DNA of 64,000 nt. Source: Oscillospiraceae bacterium. Lineage in GTDB: Bacteria > Bacillota > Clostridia > Oscillospirales > CAG-382. A program made the translations under genes and the position numbers. Location: assembly GCA_015064945.1 (NCBI GenBank), contig SVRF01000001.1, forward strand, positions 1 to 64,000, written 5' to 3'. The notes beneath the pieces are model-generated. The model was given only the letters and a program-made list of their open reading frames with translations, was not told where the DNA came from and did no database searches. Below are positions 25,244-34,317 of the stretch, in pieces; within the stretch, counting starts at the first letter, position 1; each line of letters opens with the position of its first letter.

Positions 25244-26539
25244 ATGTTACATAGAAACTTAGGCATTTCAGCCGACAACCATCTTACTATACGTGGCTTC
25301 GATACGGTAGAGCTCGCTAAGAAATACGGGACGCCCCTTTATGTTCTTGATACAGATATGGTTTATGAAAACTGTGTTATGTATAAAACTCTTATTGAAA
25401 AGTATTTCGGCGCAGGCAGTATGCCTCTTATAGCGTCTAAGGCTTTATCCTGTAAGGAAGTGTACAGGATAGCGGCGGCGGCAGGCATCGGTACCGATAT
25501 GGTGTCCGGCGGCGAGATCTACACTGCATATACAGCAGGTTTTCCTATGGAGAGGGCGTATTTCCACGGAAATAATAAGACCGATGCTGATATAAGATTT
25601 GCTCTTGACTGCGGTGTCGGTTGCTTTGTTGTGGATAACAATGAGGAGATAGCGGCGCTGGAGACAGAGGCGACAAAGAGAAACATAGCAGTCAAGGTTA
25701 TGCTAAGGGTTAGCCCCGGTATCGACCCTCATACACATAAGGCTGTTGTTACCGGCTCTGTTGACTCTAAGTTCGGCGTTGCAATAGAAACTGGTCAAGC
25801 CCTTGAAACCGTTAAAAATATACTTGCCTGCGAGCATTTGAAGCTTGAAGGCTTGCATTGCCACATCGGCTCTCAGATTTTTGAATACGAGCCTTTTGCA
25901 TCCGCCGCAGATATAATGATAGCTTTTATCGCACAAATAAAAAAAGAAACAGGCTATGCTGTTTCTGCGCTTAATCTGGGCGGTGGCTTCGGTGTAAGAT
26001 ACGTGGAAGAAGACCCTGTTTATGACTATGAAAAGGCACTTGCCGATATAGCGGCTTCTATGGAGAGAGCGTATGCAAAGCACGGCGTTGAAAGATTGCG
26101 TGTTTATTTCGAACCCGGTAGGTCTATGGTTGCGGCAGCAGGGCTTACTCTCTACACAGTCGGCTCTCACAAGACCATTACAGGCTATAAATCTTACGTT
26201 TCCATAGACGGAGGAATGCCCGACAACCCTCGTTACGCATTGTATCAATCAAAATACACCTGCCTTATTGCAAATAAAGCAGGTGATGAAAAGACGGATA
26301 CGGTTACCGTTGCAGGCAGATGCTGCGAAAGCGGCGACCTTATTCAAGAGGAAGCACCTCTTCAGCCTTGCGGCAGGGGAGATATACTTGCGGTTCTTGT
26401 GACCGGCGCATATAACTACTCAATGGCATCCAATTACAACCGTCTCCCAAGACCTGCTATGGTTGGTGTGGGCAAAGACGGCGATCGCATTATAATCAAG
26501 CGTGAATCTTTCGAGGACTTGGTTAAAAACGATATTTAA
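25244..26539 (+). CDS. lysA: Diaminopimelate decarboxylase
   Basis: A 431-residue fold-type III PLP enzyme. The PLP lysine is in ASKALSC, the glycine-rich phosphate loop is LNLGGGFGVRY, and the active-site cysteine is in CCESGDL. It makes L-lysine from meso-diaminopimelate in the last step of the pathway. It is last in the plus-strand operon. Its 3' end overlaps the convergent pseudouridine synthase gene by 17 bases. No lysine riboswitch is visible, since it follows engB almost directly. Confidence 0.95.
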   Translation: MLHRNLGISADNHLTIRGFDTVELAKKYGTPLYVLDTDMVYENCVMYKTLIEKYFGAGSMPLIASKALSCKEVYRIAAAAGIGTDMVSGGEIYTAYTAGFPMERAYFHGNNKTDADIRFALDCGVGCFVVDNNEEIAALETEATKRNIAVKVMLRVSPGIDPHTHKAVVTGSVDSKFGVAIETGQALETVKNILACEHLKLEGLHCHIGSQIFEYEPFASAADIMIAFIAQIKKETGYAVSALNLGGGFGVRYVEEDPVYDYEKALADIAASMERAYAKHGVERLRVYFEPGRSMVAAAGLTLYTVGSHKTITGYKSYVSIDGGMPDNPRYALYQSKYTCLIANKAGDEKTDTVTVAGRCCESGDLIQEEAPLQPCGRGDILAVLVTGAYNYSMASNYNRLPRPAMVGVGKDGDRIIIKRESFEDLVKNDI

Positions 26540-27476
26540 AAAGCTTTAAAAATGAAGGGGTAGAGGCATAAAACACCTTCCCGTCCAAGTATGAAAGGCT
26601 GTCTTCGACAGTTGCTTCAAACTTAAGCTTATAAGAACATAAAGACTGATGGCTGTAACCTTGCTGTCGGTCTTTTTTGTTTACTGCATATTTGCCGTCC
26701 CCAAGCAAGGGGTGGCCTATTGCGGCAAACTGTGCTCTGATTTGGTGTGTACGTCCCGTTACAAGTTCGGCTTCCACCAAAGATATATCTTTGGCAGTCT
26801 CAAGCACTCTGTATTTTGTTACGGCGTTTTTTTCATCAGCGTGTTTTTTGTCCTTGCTTAAATATACACGGTTAGCGCCGCTGTCCTTGCGTATGTAATC
26901 GTTTAATGTGCCGTTTTTGGCGCTTGGTATACCGTGTACAGCCGCAAGATAGCGTTTGTTTACAGAGCGCTCCTTGATTCTTCGGTTCATATCCCTAAGG
27001 GCGTTTGCGGTTTTTGCCGCAATTACAATACCGCAGGTATTCCTGTCAATACGGTTGCACAGGGCGGGCGCAAAGGCTTCTTCTCCCGTATATTCGCCTT
27101 TTTTCGCTAAATATGCTTTTATGTGGTTTATTAGGGTGTTATAACCTTCCTTGTCGTCGGAATGGCACAAGAGTCCCACGGGCTTATCGACCAAGATAAT
27201 CTCATTATCTTCATATATAATATTAAGCTTTGGTGTGATGTGGGTAAAAGCCTTTTCTTCCGTATCTTCGGCAAAGAATTCATCGGATATATAAAGGTTT
27301 AAAACATCACCCGTTTCAACAAAATCCCCCGGGGCGGCTTTTTTGCCGTTAAGCTTTATTCGCTTTGTGCGCAAGAATTTGTATACCAAGGCTTGCGGCA
27401 TAGTCTTAAAACGCTTGCTTAAAAATTTATCAATGCGTTGACCGCCTTCGTTTTGTCCTATTGTCATTTCTCTCAT
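26523..27476 (-). CDS. RluA-family 23S rRNA/tRNA pseudouridine synthase
   Basis: A 317-residue enzyme. It has an N-terminal S4 RNA-binding domain (QRIDKFLSKRF) and a catalytic domain with the active-site Asp in NRIDRNTCG (usual RLDxxTSG; Cys replaces Ser) and GRTHQIR. It isomerises uridine in 23S rRNA or tRNA. The exact site (RluC, RluD or other) cannot be told from sequence alone. It has its own promoter at 27494-27522. Its stop lies inside the end of lysA. Confidence 0.92.
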   Translation of the reverse strand: MREMTIGQNEGGQRIDKFLSKRFKTMPQALVYKFLRTKRIKLNGKKAAPGDFVETGDVLNLYISDEFFAEDTEEKAFTHITPKLNIIYEDNEIILVDKPVGLLCHSDDKEGYNTLINHIKAYLAKKGEYTGEEAFAPALCNRIDRNTCGIVIAAKTANALRDMNRRIKERSVNKRYLAAVHGIPSAKNGTLNDYIRKDSGANRVYLSKDKKHADEKNAVTKYRVLETAKDISLVEAELVTGRTHQIRAQFAAIGHPLLGDGKYAVNKKDRQQGYSHQSLCSYKLKFEATVEDSLSYLDGKVFYASTPSFLKLFKYRF

Positions 27477-27493
27477 AATTAATCACCGCTATC

Positions 27494-27522
27494 ATTATAA
27501 CACTGTACGGCAATAAAATCAA
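27494..27522 (-). promoter_or_regulatory. Sigma-A promoter of the pseudouridine synthase gene
   Basis: On the minus strand, TTGATT (27517-27522), 17 bp, TATAAT (27494-27499), 18 bases before the start codon, so the leader is very short. Confidence 0.72.
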
Positions 27523-27544
27523 TTGCTTTTAATACAAAAAGAAA

Positions 27545-27566
27545 GGTCGCTGTATTTCAAGCGACC
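27545..27566 (-). terminator. Terminator after mazF
   Basis: GGTCGCT / AGCGACC stem (7 bp) with an 8-base loop, followed on the minus strand by TTTCTTTTT. It separates mazF from the pseudouridine synthase gene. Confidence 0.82.
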
Positions 27567-27578
27567 CAAAAATTAAAG

Positions 27579-27968
27579 CTAAGCGGTAAAAAAAGTCTGC
27601 GCTTCGTCTGTAGATAGCCCAAAGCTTACGCTTATTGCTTCGTTGACTTTTGTCATAACATTTTCATCCAAATGCCCCATTTTTTCTTTAAGCCTGCGTT
27701 TATCTATAGTTCGTATTTGCTCCAGCAAAATTACAGAATCCTTCGCAAGCCCTGCCGTTGCCATAACATCTATGTGTGTAGGTAGACGGGTTTTGCCCGT
27801 TTGGCTTGTTATTGCCGCCGCAATAACGGTGGGGCTGTATTTGTTTCCTATATCGTTTTGAACAATAAGCACCGGCCTAATACCGCCTTGTTCAGAACCT
27901 ACAACGGGACTAAGATCGGCGTAATAAATGTCGCCTCTTCTAATCCCTTGACAGTTTGTTACATTCAT
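27579..27968 (-). CDS. mazF: MazF/PemK-type endoribonuclease, no adjacent antitoxin seen
   Basis: A 129-residue protein matching the Firmicute EndoA/MazF family: [20 protein letters not shown] with the catalytic Arg, [12 protein letters not shown], and [17 protein letters not shown]. These enzymes cut single-stranded mRNA at short sequence motifs. In Bacillus the antitoxin gene lies immediately upstream; here the 219 bases upstream on the minus strand hold no open frame for one. It has its own terminator and stands alone between the pseudouridine synthase and the giant surface protein. Either an antitoxin is elsewhere or the protein acts as a regulated RNase. Confidence 0.93.
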   Translation of the reverse strand: MNVTNCQGIRRGDIYYADLSPVVGSEQGGIRPVLIVQNDIGNKYSPTVIAAAITSQTGKTRLPTHIDVMATAGLAKDSVILLEQIRTIDKRRLKEKMGHLDENVMTKVNEAISVSFGLSTDEAQTFFTA

Positions 27969-28105
27969 AACTTAACACGTCCCATCAACAGTTTATTCCA
28001 ACACTTATATTTTTGCCAAAAGAGCAAGGATTATACTGTAGCACATTATTTTATTTCGATGCTTTAATATTCTCTGGAATTAATATAATATGCAAAAAAA
28101 TATTG

Positions 28106-28134
28106 TTGACATATCACAAAAAGAATGATATAAT
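28106..28134 (+). promoter_or_regulatory. Consensus sigma-A promoter of the giant surface protein
   Basis: A perfect TTGACA (28106-28111), 17 bp, TATAAT (28129-28134), then a leader of about 47 bases with an AGGAAGAGAGG ribosome site. This points to strong constitutive expression. Confidence 0.9.
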
Positions 28135-28187
28135 ACACTGTATAATACCATAGGTAGCTTTATCTTTAGGAAGAGAGGTACTAAATT

Positions 28188-31100
28188 ATGAAGAAAGCAC
28201 CGGCGAAGAGACTACTTGCTTTATTCATAGCCTGTCTTATGGTTGTCAGCACTTGCCTGACTATTACCATAAACGCCGACTATGAAATTGTTGAGTGGGA
28301 CTATCTTGACGAGGGCACAGGTATGCCTGATCCCAATGACCCCACTGAGGGTTTACCTTTTCCTGACTTGGAAGGTGTTGACCCCATTATCTCCGAGTAT
28401 TATTTTACTTATAAGCCCACGGTTTATGCTTACGGTACAGACGGCAAGGTTGATATGACTACCCCCGTTACCTCCGTTAAAGCAGGCGATGTGTTTTGGC
28501 TTAAGATAGCTTGTACCGATATTGAAAAGGACAAGCTGCTTGAAAAGTATGAAGGTTTTTATGACTTTGAGGGCTTCTATACTTATGACGTTGAAGCAAT
28601 TGACCGTTATTACGGCGGTAAGAATGTAAGTCTTACTCCCGGTAAGACCGGTATCCTTGACACCACTTGGTTTAAAAAGTTTATCAATATCGATAAGCTT
28701 GAAGGTATGGCAGACTTTGAAATAGAGATGAACTGGGCAAATGTTTTCACCCCCAGTATTCCTCCTACGCCTGATTTCCCCACGGCTATCAACGGTATGG
28801 GTCAGCATTTCTCTTTCTTGGTTATGGGTGTTGAATACGGCGACTTCGGTATTATAGAAGACGAGCAATTCTATTTCTGCGTTCCTTTGGTAATAAAGGC
28901 TGACGCTGAGGACGGTGAAGAATATACCTTTACCGTTCCTTATCCCGGTTTGGAACAGTTTGCTGATGCTTACTATTGGAATGATGAAGACGGTTATCTT
29001 TATCACGACTCCGTATACGGTCGCGGCGGCGCATATACAATAGTTGTTGATAACCATGACAGCGTAGCGGCAAACCTTGCAACCAACGCACTTTATGCCA
29101 TTGATTACGGCTACGGCGACAGTTACGGCGAGTATGTTAAGGGCTTCCTTAACGACCGCAGATATCCTCTTACCGAAAAGTCCGATTACGATATTTTTAA
29201 TCTTGCAAACAGCGGCGTTCTTTCCGTTGATATGAAGCTTGAAGCATTGTCTTCCGTTGACAGTGTTGTTGTTACCTTCAACGATACCGCCGATGCCGAT
29301 TTACCTTCTTCTGTAGAAGTTTATGGTATTGATGCAGAAGGCAACGAAGTATTCCTTGGCGAGGCTGCTGAAGGCTCTGCGTATTACACAGGTGTTACCG
29401 ACAGTACCAATTATGCTTCTACCGTTACCGTAAATGCAGCTAATGCATATCAGTATGAGATAAGCGGCTTTGATTCCGGCAGATTTACAAACATCGTTGT
29501 TAGAGCCTATGGTGAAGGCAAAATTGCTATGGGTGAAGTTGAAATCAACGGCGAAGCTGCAAAGGTTTCCGTTACTATCAAAGACGGCGTTATAGACGGC
29601 GCTTCTTCCGATAACCTTTATTATCCCGGTGATGTGCTTACCATTACGGCAGATGAACTCGCACATAAGAGCTTTACCGAATGGACAACCGAAAACGGTA
29701 CCGGCTCTTTTGAAGATAACAACGGCGTTTGGACCTTTACCGTAGGTAACTCCGACGAAGTGATAGTTGCAAACTATGAAGATGTTTATTACAACTTAAC
29801 CGTACATAACGGTATTTTTGATGACGGTAATACAGAAGGTGAGTTCCTGTATGACAGCGTTGTAACTATTATTGCTGACGACGCTGAAGAAAACAAAGTG
29901 TTTGACCGTTGGATAGTTGTAGGTGACGCCATTGTTGAAGATGCAGAGAATCCCGAAACTACAATAACCGTACACGGCAACGCAACAGTTACCGCCACCT
30001 ACAGAGATACTTGTATGTTGGCAGTAACCAACGGTAGCGGCACGGGTTCTTATAACCCCGGTGCAACCGCAAACATTTCTGCGGATGCTGCAGACGAAGG
30101 CTATGTATTCTACAAGTGGGAAGTTGTCAGCGGTGATGTTGTTATAGCAGATGAATATTCTGCAACGACAACTGCTGTTGTAAATACCAATGCAGAAGTA
30201 AAAGCTACTTATGTATGGGCATATAAGGATGTTCCCGAAAACCTTGTAACCGAAAACACTCCCGTTACCATGGAACAGGGCAGTGTTGTTGGCGGAAATG
30301 TTGATTATACTAAGGATCAGCTCTATCCTCTCCTTTCCGACGGTAATTGGCTTATCGCTACCGACAGTAAAGGTGTAGTTCTTTCCTACGACCTGGGTCA
30401 GGCGTACGATGTATCCAAAGTTGTTCTTAATTTCTCTAAGCTTCAGGACTATGTTTTGACCGATGAAGTTATTATCTACGGTGCAAACGATGCAAGTCTT
30501 GCCGATAAAACACAGCTTGTAAAGTTTGCCGTTGCTTCTACGGATACTGACCTGAGCTTCGAAGACGGTATTAATTTAGTAGCAAATTCTTCTCTCCTTA
30601 ACATTGATGTAAACGATACAACCGGCTACAGATACATAGTTATAGAACTTTCTACCGACTATTATCTGAATTACCCCGGTCTTGGCATATTCCAGAACAG
30701 CCAGATTGCTATCGGCGAAGTTGAAATCTACGGTGAATATGCAAGATACGATATAACCGTTGACGGTGCCGATATCAGCTACGAAGGCAGTGATGATGTA
30801 ACCGACGGTTATTTGGCAGGCAGCGAAATCATTCTTACTCCCGTTGTTCCCGAAGGTTGTGAGCTTGAAGGTTGGGAAACAACTGCAGGTGAAGTTGTTT
30901 ACGAAGACGGCGAATACAAGTATGTTGTTGAAGGCGATGCTGAAATTACAGCAGTTTACACCGAAGTAAACCAGCCTGTTCCCGACAACTTGGCTCCCAA
31001 CTCTTCCGTACAGCTCGTTGCAGGCACTCTTAACTCTGATGCTGCTACCGGTGACTATGTAAACGACCAATTGTATCCTATGACAAGCGGTGCATATTGG

Positions 31101-34079
31101 GCTGATTATTACGGCGACAATAACGAAGAGATTAAGTTTATCTTTGACCTTGGTGATTACTACGATATCACTTCCGGTAACGTAACAGTTCATGCAGGTG
31201 ATGTTCTTGCACAAATTTTGATGCAGGAAGGCGTTAAGTTTGAAGGCTCCAACAATGCAGACGGCTCTGATGCTGTTCTCATTGGTCAGATAGCTTCCGG
31301 CTGTCTTGAACCTGAAAATTATACCGTTCTTGAATTTGCAGATTTCGGTGTTGACTCTGCACTTACAAGCGTGGCTTACAGATATGAAATAAAAGCAACG
31401 AACGACGTTTCTTGCCGTTATGTAATCGTTACGCTTTCTACCGAATACCAAAGTCTTATAGATACTTATTATCCCAATCCCGTTCTCAGACTCGGTGAAA
31501 TTGAGATCTATGGTACCGAGAGTGAGTTCAAGGTAACTATGGGTGAAAACGGTACAATAATTAATCCTTCCGAAGACGACCTTTATGATGATGGCGATGT
31601 TATTGAAATAACCGCTGACGAGATACCTCACAAGCAGTTCGTTGGTTGGGTTGTTGACGGCGAGGGCGAATTTGCTAACGCTGAAGATGCAAACACCACG
31701 TTTACTGTTGGTTCTTCCGACGCAACAATAACCGCTGTTTACGAAGATGTTCTTTACGGTTTGGTTGTTGAAAACGGTACCGGTGATGGCGAATATGCAT
31801 TCGGTACCACCGTTACTATCGTCGCTGACCAGAACGCAGATCCCGAAAAAGTGTTTGATAAGTGGGTTGTAACAGGCGACGCACAGGTTGCTGACGTAAA
31901 CAATCCGAATACCACAGTTATTACAGGTACAGACAGTATTGTTACAGCAACATATAAGGATAGAGTATATCTCTTGACGGTTGAAAACGGTACAGGCAGC
32001 GGCAACTATGCAAATGCTACGACCGTTACGATCACTGCCGATGCTCCTGCACAGCATATGGAATTCTCCCACTGGGAAATCGTTACAGGTGACGGCGTGA
32101 TAGCTGATGTGAACTCCGCAACTACTACTATAATCACATCCAATGAAGCTACAACAGTTCGTGCGGTATATAAAGACGTACTTTATGATGTTACCGTTAA
32201 CTACGGATATGTTGATCCCGAAAACTTGCCTGAAGAAGGCGGCTACAAGGTTGGCAGTGAAGTAGATATTTTCGCTAATCATCCTGCTGCGCACAAGCAG
32301 TTCGCTGGTTGGAAGGTTGTATCCGGTGATTGCACAATAGCTGACCCGAGCTCCGCAACAACCACCCTTACCGTTTTAGGCGGCGATGTTGTTGTTGAAG
32401 CAACCTACAGCGATGTAGAATACACCGTAACAGTTATCGGCGGTGAAGGTAGCGGCGATTACATCTATGATGCAAATGCTACCATCAAGTTTACTCCTCC
32501 CGCAGGTGCTTTGTATGTATTTAACGGTTGGACAGTTGAAGAAGGCGAAGCTGTTATAGCGGATGCTGCAGCTGAAGAAACCACAATCACCGTTAAGGGT
32601 GACGCTACTATCAAGGCTAACTACACAGTAGTATACAATGTTGACGTTATAAACGGTACTGTTTCCGAGGATGACGTTGCGGACTACTATTACAGTGGTG
32701 AAGTTATCACCGTGATCGCAGACGAAGTTCCCGCAGGTAAATACTTTGCAGGTTGGGTAATCGTTGAAGGTAACGGTACTATTGAAGATGCATCCGCTCT
32801 TACCACCACAGTGACTATCGGCACAAGCGATCTTGTTATCCGTGCAGAGTACGAACCTATTATGGTTGAACTTACCGTTAACAACGGTAACGGCAGCGGT
32901 AGTTACGCTCTTGGTTCCTCTGCAGAAATCAGCGCTGTTATTCCCGAAGGCTATATCTTCACAGGTTGGGAAGTTGTAAGCGGCGATGCTGTTATTGCTG
33001 ACGAAACCGCTGCTTCCACAAGCGTTATTGTTAATTCCGATGCTGTTGTCACAGCAAACTATGTTGAGGTATACAATGTAGAGGTTATAAACGGTAGCGT
33101 TGATGAGGAAAGCGCTAAGGATTATTATCTCAGCGGCGACGTTGTTAACATAGTTGCAGATCCCGCCGAAGACGGTATGAGATTTGCAGGTTGGACGGTT
33201 GTTGAAGGCGATTGCACTATAGAAAATGCAAGTGCTGCAGTTACAACCATTACCGTAGGCTCTGCTGACGTTGTAATTCGTGCAGAATTTGAAGAAATTC
33301 CCGTTGAACCTGAAACTGTTTATACCTTGACGGTAGAAAATGGTCTCGGCGGCGGTGAATACACAGAAGGCACAGTTGTAACAATTACTGCAGACATACC
33401 CGAAGGTTATGTATTTACCGGTTGGACAGTAACTGCCGGCGACGTTGTAATAGCTGATGTAACCGCTGTTGAAACAACGCTTGTTCTTACAGGTGACGCA
33501 ACCGTTACAGCTAACTACGTAGAGGCTTTGTATGTGGATATCGTTAACGGTGTAATCGACGGCGAAGAAGATTATTACCTTGAAGGCGATGTAATTACAA
33601 TAATTGCCGATGCCGCTCCCGAACATATGCACTTTGACAAGTGGGTATTGGTTGAAGGCGACGCTGAGATCGCAGATATCAATGCATCTACAACCACAGT
33701 AACCATTGGCAGCGGCGATGTTGTTATCCGTGCTGAATACACCGATAATCTTTATGATGTAACAGTTGAAAACGGCGTTATTACCAACGCTGATGAAGGC
33801 GGTTATGTAAACGGCACTGTATTGAATATTACTGCCGATGCTCCCGCTGAGGATTATGTATTTGATAAGTGGATTATCGTTTCCGGTAACGGTGAATTTG
33901 CAAACGAAAACGATGCAAACACCGCCTTCACGGTAGACGGTGATGCAGTTATCCGTGCAACCTACAAGGTTGTAAGCGACACTCCCGCAACGGGCGACAG
34001 CGGTATTGCAATATTCGCTATCCTCTCTGTTATAGCAGCAGGTGCCGCAGCAATTGTTGTTAAAAAGAAGTCTAAGTAA
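28188..34079 (+). CDS. Giant sortase-anchored surface protein with InlB-like repeats
   Basis: A 1963-residue cell-wall protein. A signal peptide (about 1-30) is followed by a unique domain (about 50-290). Three discoidin-like segments lie at about 294-457, 678-850 and 928-1111, each ending in a GEVEIxGE-type strand. Fifteen InlB-like/bacterial repeats of 70-80 residues occur as three (about 460-678), one (about 852-926) and eleven in tandem (about 1112-1927). Each repeat reads roughly VxNGxGxGxY, TITAD, VFxxWxVxxGD, TTITV, ATVxAxY. The C-terminus is a sorting signal: TPATG at 1932-1936, a hydrophobic helix and a KKKSK tail. It probably forms a long stalk carrying glycan-binding modules (inference). 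The class B sortase at 5771-6943 is the natural partner. Confidence 0.93.
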   Translation: MKKAPAKRLLALFIACLMVVSTCLTITINADYEIVEWDYLDEGTGMPDPNDPTEGLPFPDLEGVDPIISEYYFTYKPTVYAYGTDGKVDMTTPVTSVKAGDVFWLKIACTDIEKDKLLEKYEGFYDFEGFYTYDVEAIDRYYGGKNVSLTPGKTGILDTTWFKKFINIDKLEGMADFEIEMNWANVFTPSIPPTPDFPTAINGMGQHFSFLVMGVEYGDFGIIEDEQFYFCVPLVIKADAEDGEEYTFTVPYPGLEQFADAYYWNDEDGYLYHDSVYGRGGAYTIVVDNHDSVAANLATNALYAIDYGYGDSYGEYVKGFLNDRRYPLTEKSDYDIFNLANSGVLSVDMKLEALSSVDSVVVTFNDTADADLPSSVEVYGIDAEGNEVFLGEAAEGSAYYTGVTDSTNYASTVTVNAANAYQYEISGFDSGRFTNIVVRAYGEGKIAMGEVEINGEAAKVSVTIKDGVIDGASSDNLYYPGDVLTITADELAHKSFTEWTTENGTGSFEDNNGVWTFTVGNSDEVIVANYEDVYYNLTVHNGIFDDGNTEGEFLYDSVVTIIADDAEENKVFDRWIVVGDAIVEDAENPETTITVHGNATVTATYRDTCMLAVTNGSGTGSYNPGATANISADAADEGYVFYKWEVVSGDVVIADEYSATTTAVVNTNAEVKATYVWAYKDVPENLVTENTPVTMEQGSVVGGNVDYTKDQLYPLLSDGNWLIATDSKGVVLSYDLGQAYDVSKVVLNFSKLQDYVLTDEVIIYGANDASLADKTQLVKFAVASTDTDLSFEDGINLVANSSLLNIDVNDTTGYRYIVIELSTDYYLNYPGLGIFQNSQIAIGEVEIYGEYARYDITVDGADISYEGSDDVTDGYLAGSEIILTPVVPEGCELEGWETTAGEVVYEDGEYKYVVEGDAEITAVYTEVNQPVPDNLAPNSSVQLVAGTLNSDAATGDYVNDQLYPMTSGAYWADYYGDNNEEIKFIFDLGDYYDITSGNVTVHAGDVLAQILMQEGVKFEGSNNADGSDAVLIGQIASGCLEPENYTVLEFADFGVDSALTSVAYRYEIKATNDVSCRYVIVTLSTEYQSLIDTYYPNPVLRLGEIEIYGTESEFKVTMGENGTIINPSEDDLYDDGDVIEITADEIPHKQFVGWVVDGEGEFANAEDANTTFTVGSSDATITAVYEDVLYGLVVENGTGDGEYAFGTTVTIVADQNADPEKVFDKWVVTGDAQVADVNNPNTTVITGTDSIVTATYKDRVYLLTVENGTGSGNYANATTVTITADAPAQHMEFSHWEIVTGDGVIADVNSATTTIITSNEATTVRAVYKDVLYDVTVNYGYVDPENLPEEGGYKVGSEVDIFANHPAAHKQFAGWKVVSGDCTIADPSSATTTLTVLGGDVVVEATYSDVEYTVTVIGGEGSGDYIYDANATIKFTPPAGALYVFNGWTVEEGEAVIADAAAEETTITVKGDATIKANYTVVYNVDVINGTVSEDDVADYYYSGEVITVIADEVPAGKYFAGWVIVEGNGTIEDASALTTTVTIGTSDLVIRAEYEPIMVELTVNNGNGSGSYALGSSAEISAVIPEGYIFTGWEVVSGDAVIADETAASTSVIVNSDAVVTANYVEVYNVEVINGSVDEESAKDYYLSGDVVNIVADPAEDGMRFAGWTVVEGDCTIENASAAVTTITVGSADVVIRAEFEEIPVEPETVYTLTVENGLGGGEYTEGTVVTITADIPEGYVFTGWTVTAGDVVIADVTAVETTLVLTGDATVTANYVEALYVDIVNGVIDGEEDYYLEGDVITIIADAAPEHMHFDKWVLVEGDAEIADINASTTTVTIGSGDVVIRAEYTDNLYDVTVENGVITNADEGGYVNGTVLNITADAPAEDYVFDKWIIVSGNGEFANENDANTAFTVDGDAVIRATYKVVSDTPATGDSGIAIFAILSVIAAGAAAIVVKKKSK
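31520..33975 (+). repeat. Eleven tandem InlB-like coding repeats
   Basis: Protein-level tandem repeats, each about 210-240 bases, encoding the FxGWxVxxGD core. The DNA copies are well diverged, so this is an old array under selection for fold and not a recent expansion. Four more copies lie upstream (about 29565-30215 and 30745-30965). Confidence 0.9.
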
Positions 34080-34116
34080 ATCTTTAAAACTAATAACAGC
34101 AAGTTTTAAATAAGCC

Positions 34117-34157
34117 TCCCCCTATGACGGTTATTGCCGTCATAGGGGGACTTTTTT
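34117..34157 (+). terminator. Strong intrinsic terminator after the giant gene
   Basis: A perfect 14-bp stem (TCCCCCTATGACGG / CCGTCATAGGGGGA), 6-base loop, then CTTTTTT. It isolates the giant gene from the next operon. Confidence 0.95.
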
Positions 34158-34224
34158 GTACCGCATAGTAGTTGTAATTTTGTGAGTGGCTTACAATAGT
34201 GCCGCTTTAGATAGTGCATTTATA

Positions 34225-34253
34225 TTGACAAAAATTAATGTTTGGTGTATACT
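34225..34253 (+). promoter_or_regulatory. Sigma-A promoter of the PfkB-fold/murI operon
   Basis: TTGACA (34225-34230), 17 bp, TATACT (34248-34253), 65 bases before the first start codon. Confidence 0.85.
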
Positions 34254-34317
34254 GCACTATGTGTATTGATGTAAAATATCAAGGTCGTTTAAATTTGCGT
34301 CTTATCGGAGGTGCTTT

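Noticed and set aside
26523-26640. A terminator for lysA inside the convergent pseudouridine synthase gene, by analogy with the apbE case
   Set aside because: Only an imperfect GAAGGGGT/ACACCTTC pairing is present, with a mismatch and no T-run.
27969-28105. A MazE-type antitoxin gene upstream of mazF
   Set aside because: No minus-strand frame of suitable length or MazE-like sequence is present in this interval.
30576-33632. Two long antisense frames (572 and 418 codons) opposite the giant surface protein
   Set aside because: They mirror the repeated Gly/Asp/Val/Thr codons of the repeats and have no start signals. They are not evidence for an overlapping gene.
28188-34079. Possible CRISPR or satellite array because of periodic sequence
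   Set aside because: The period is about 210-240 bases, in frame, with protein-level rather than DNA-level conservation. No short identical repeats with unique spacers exist.
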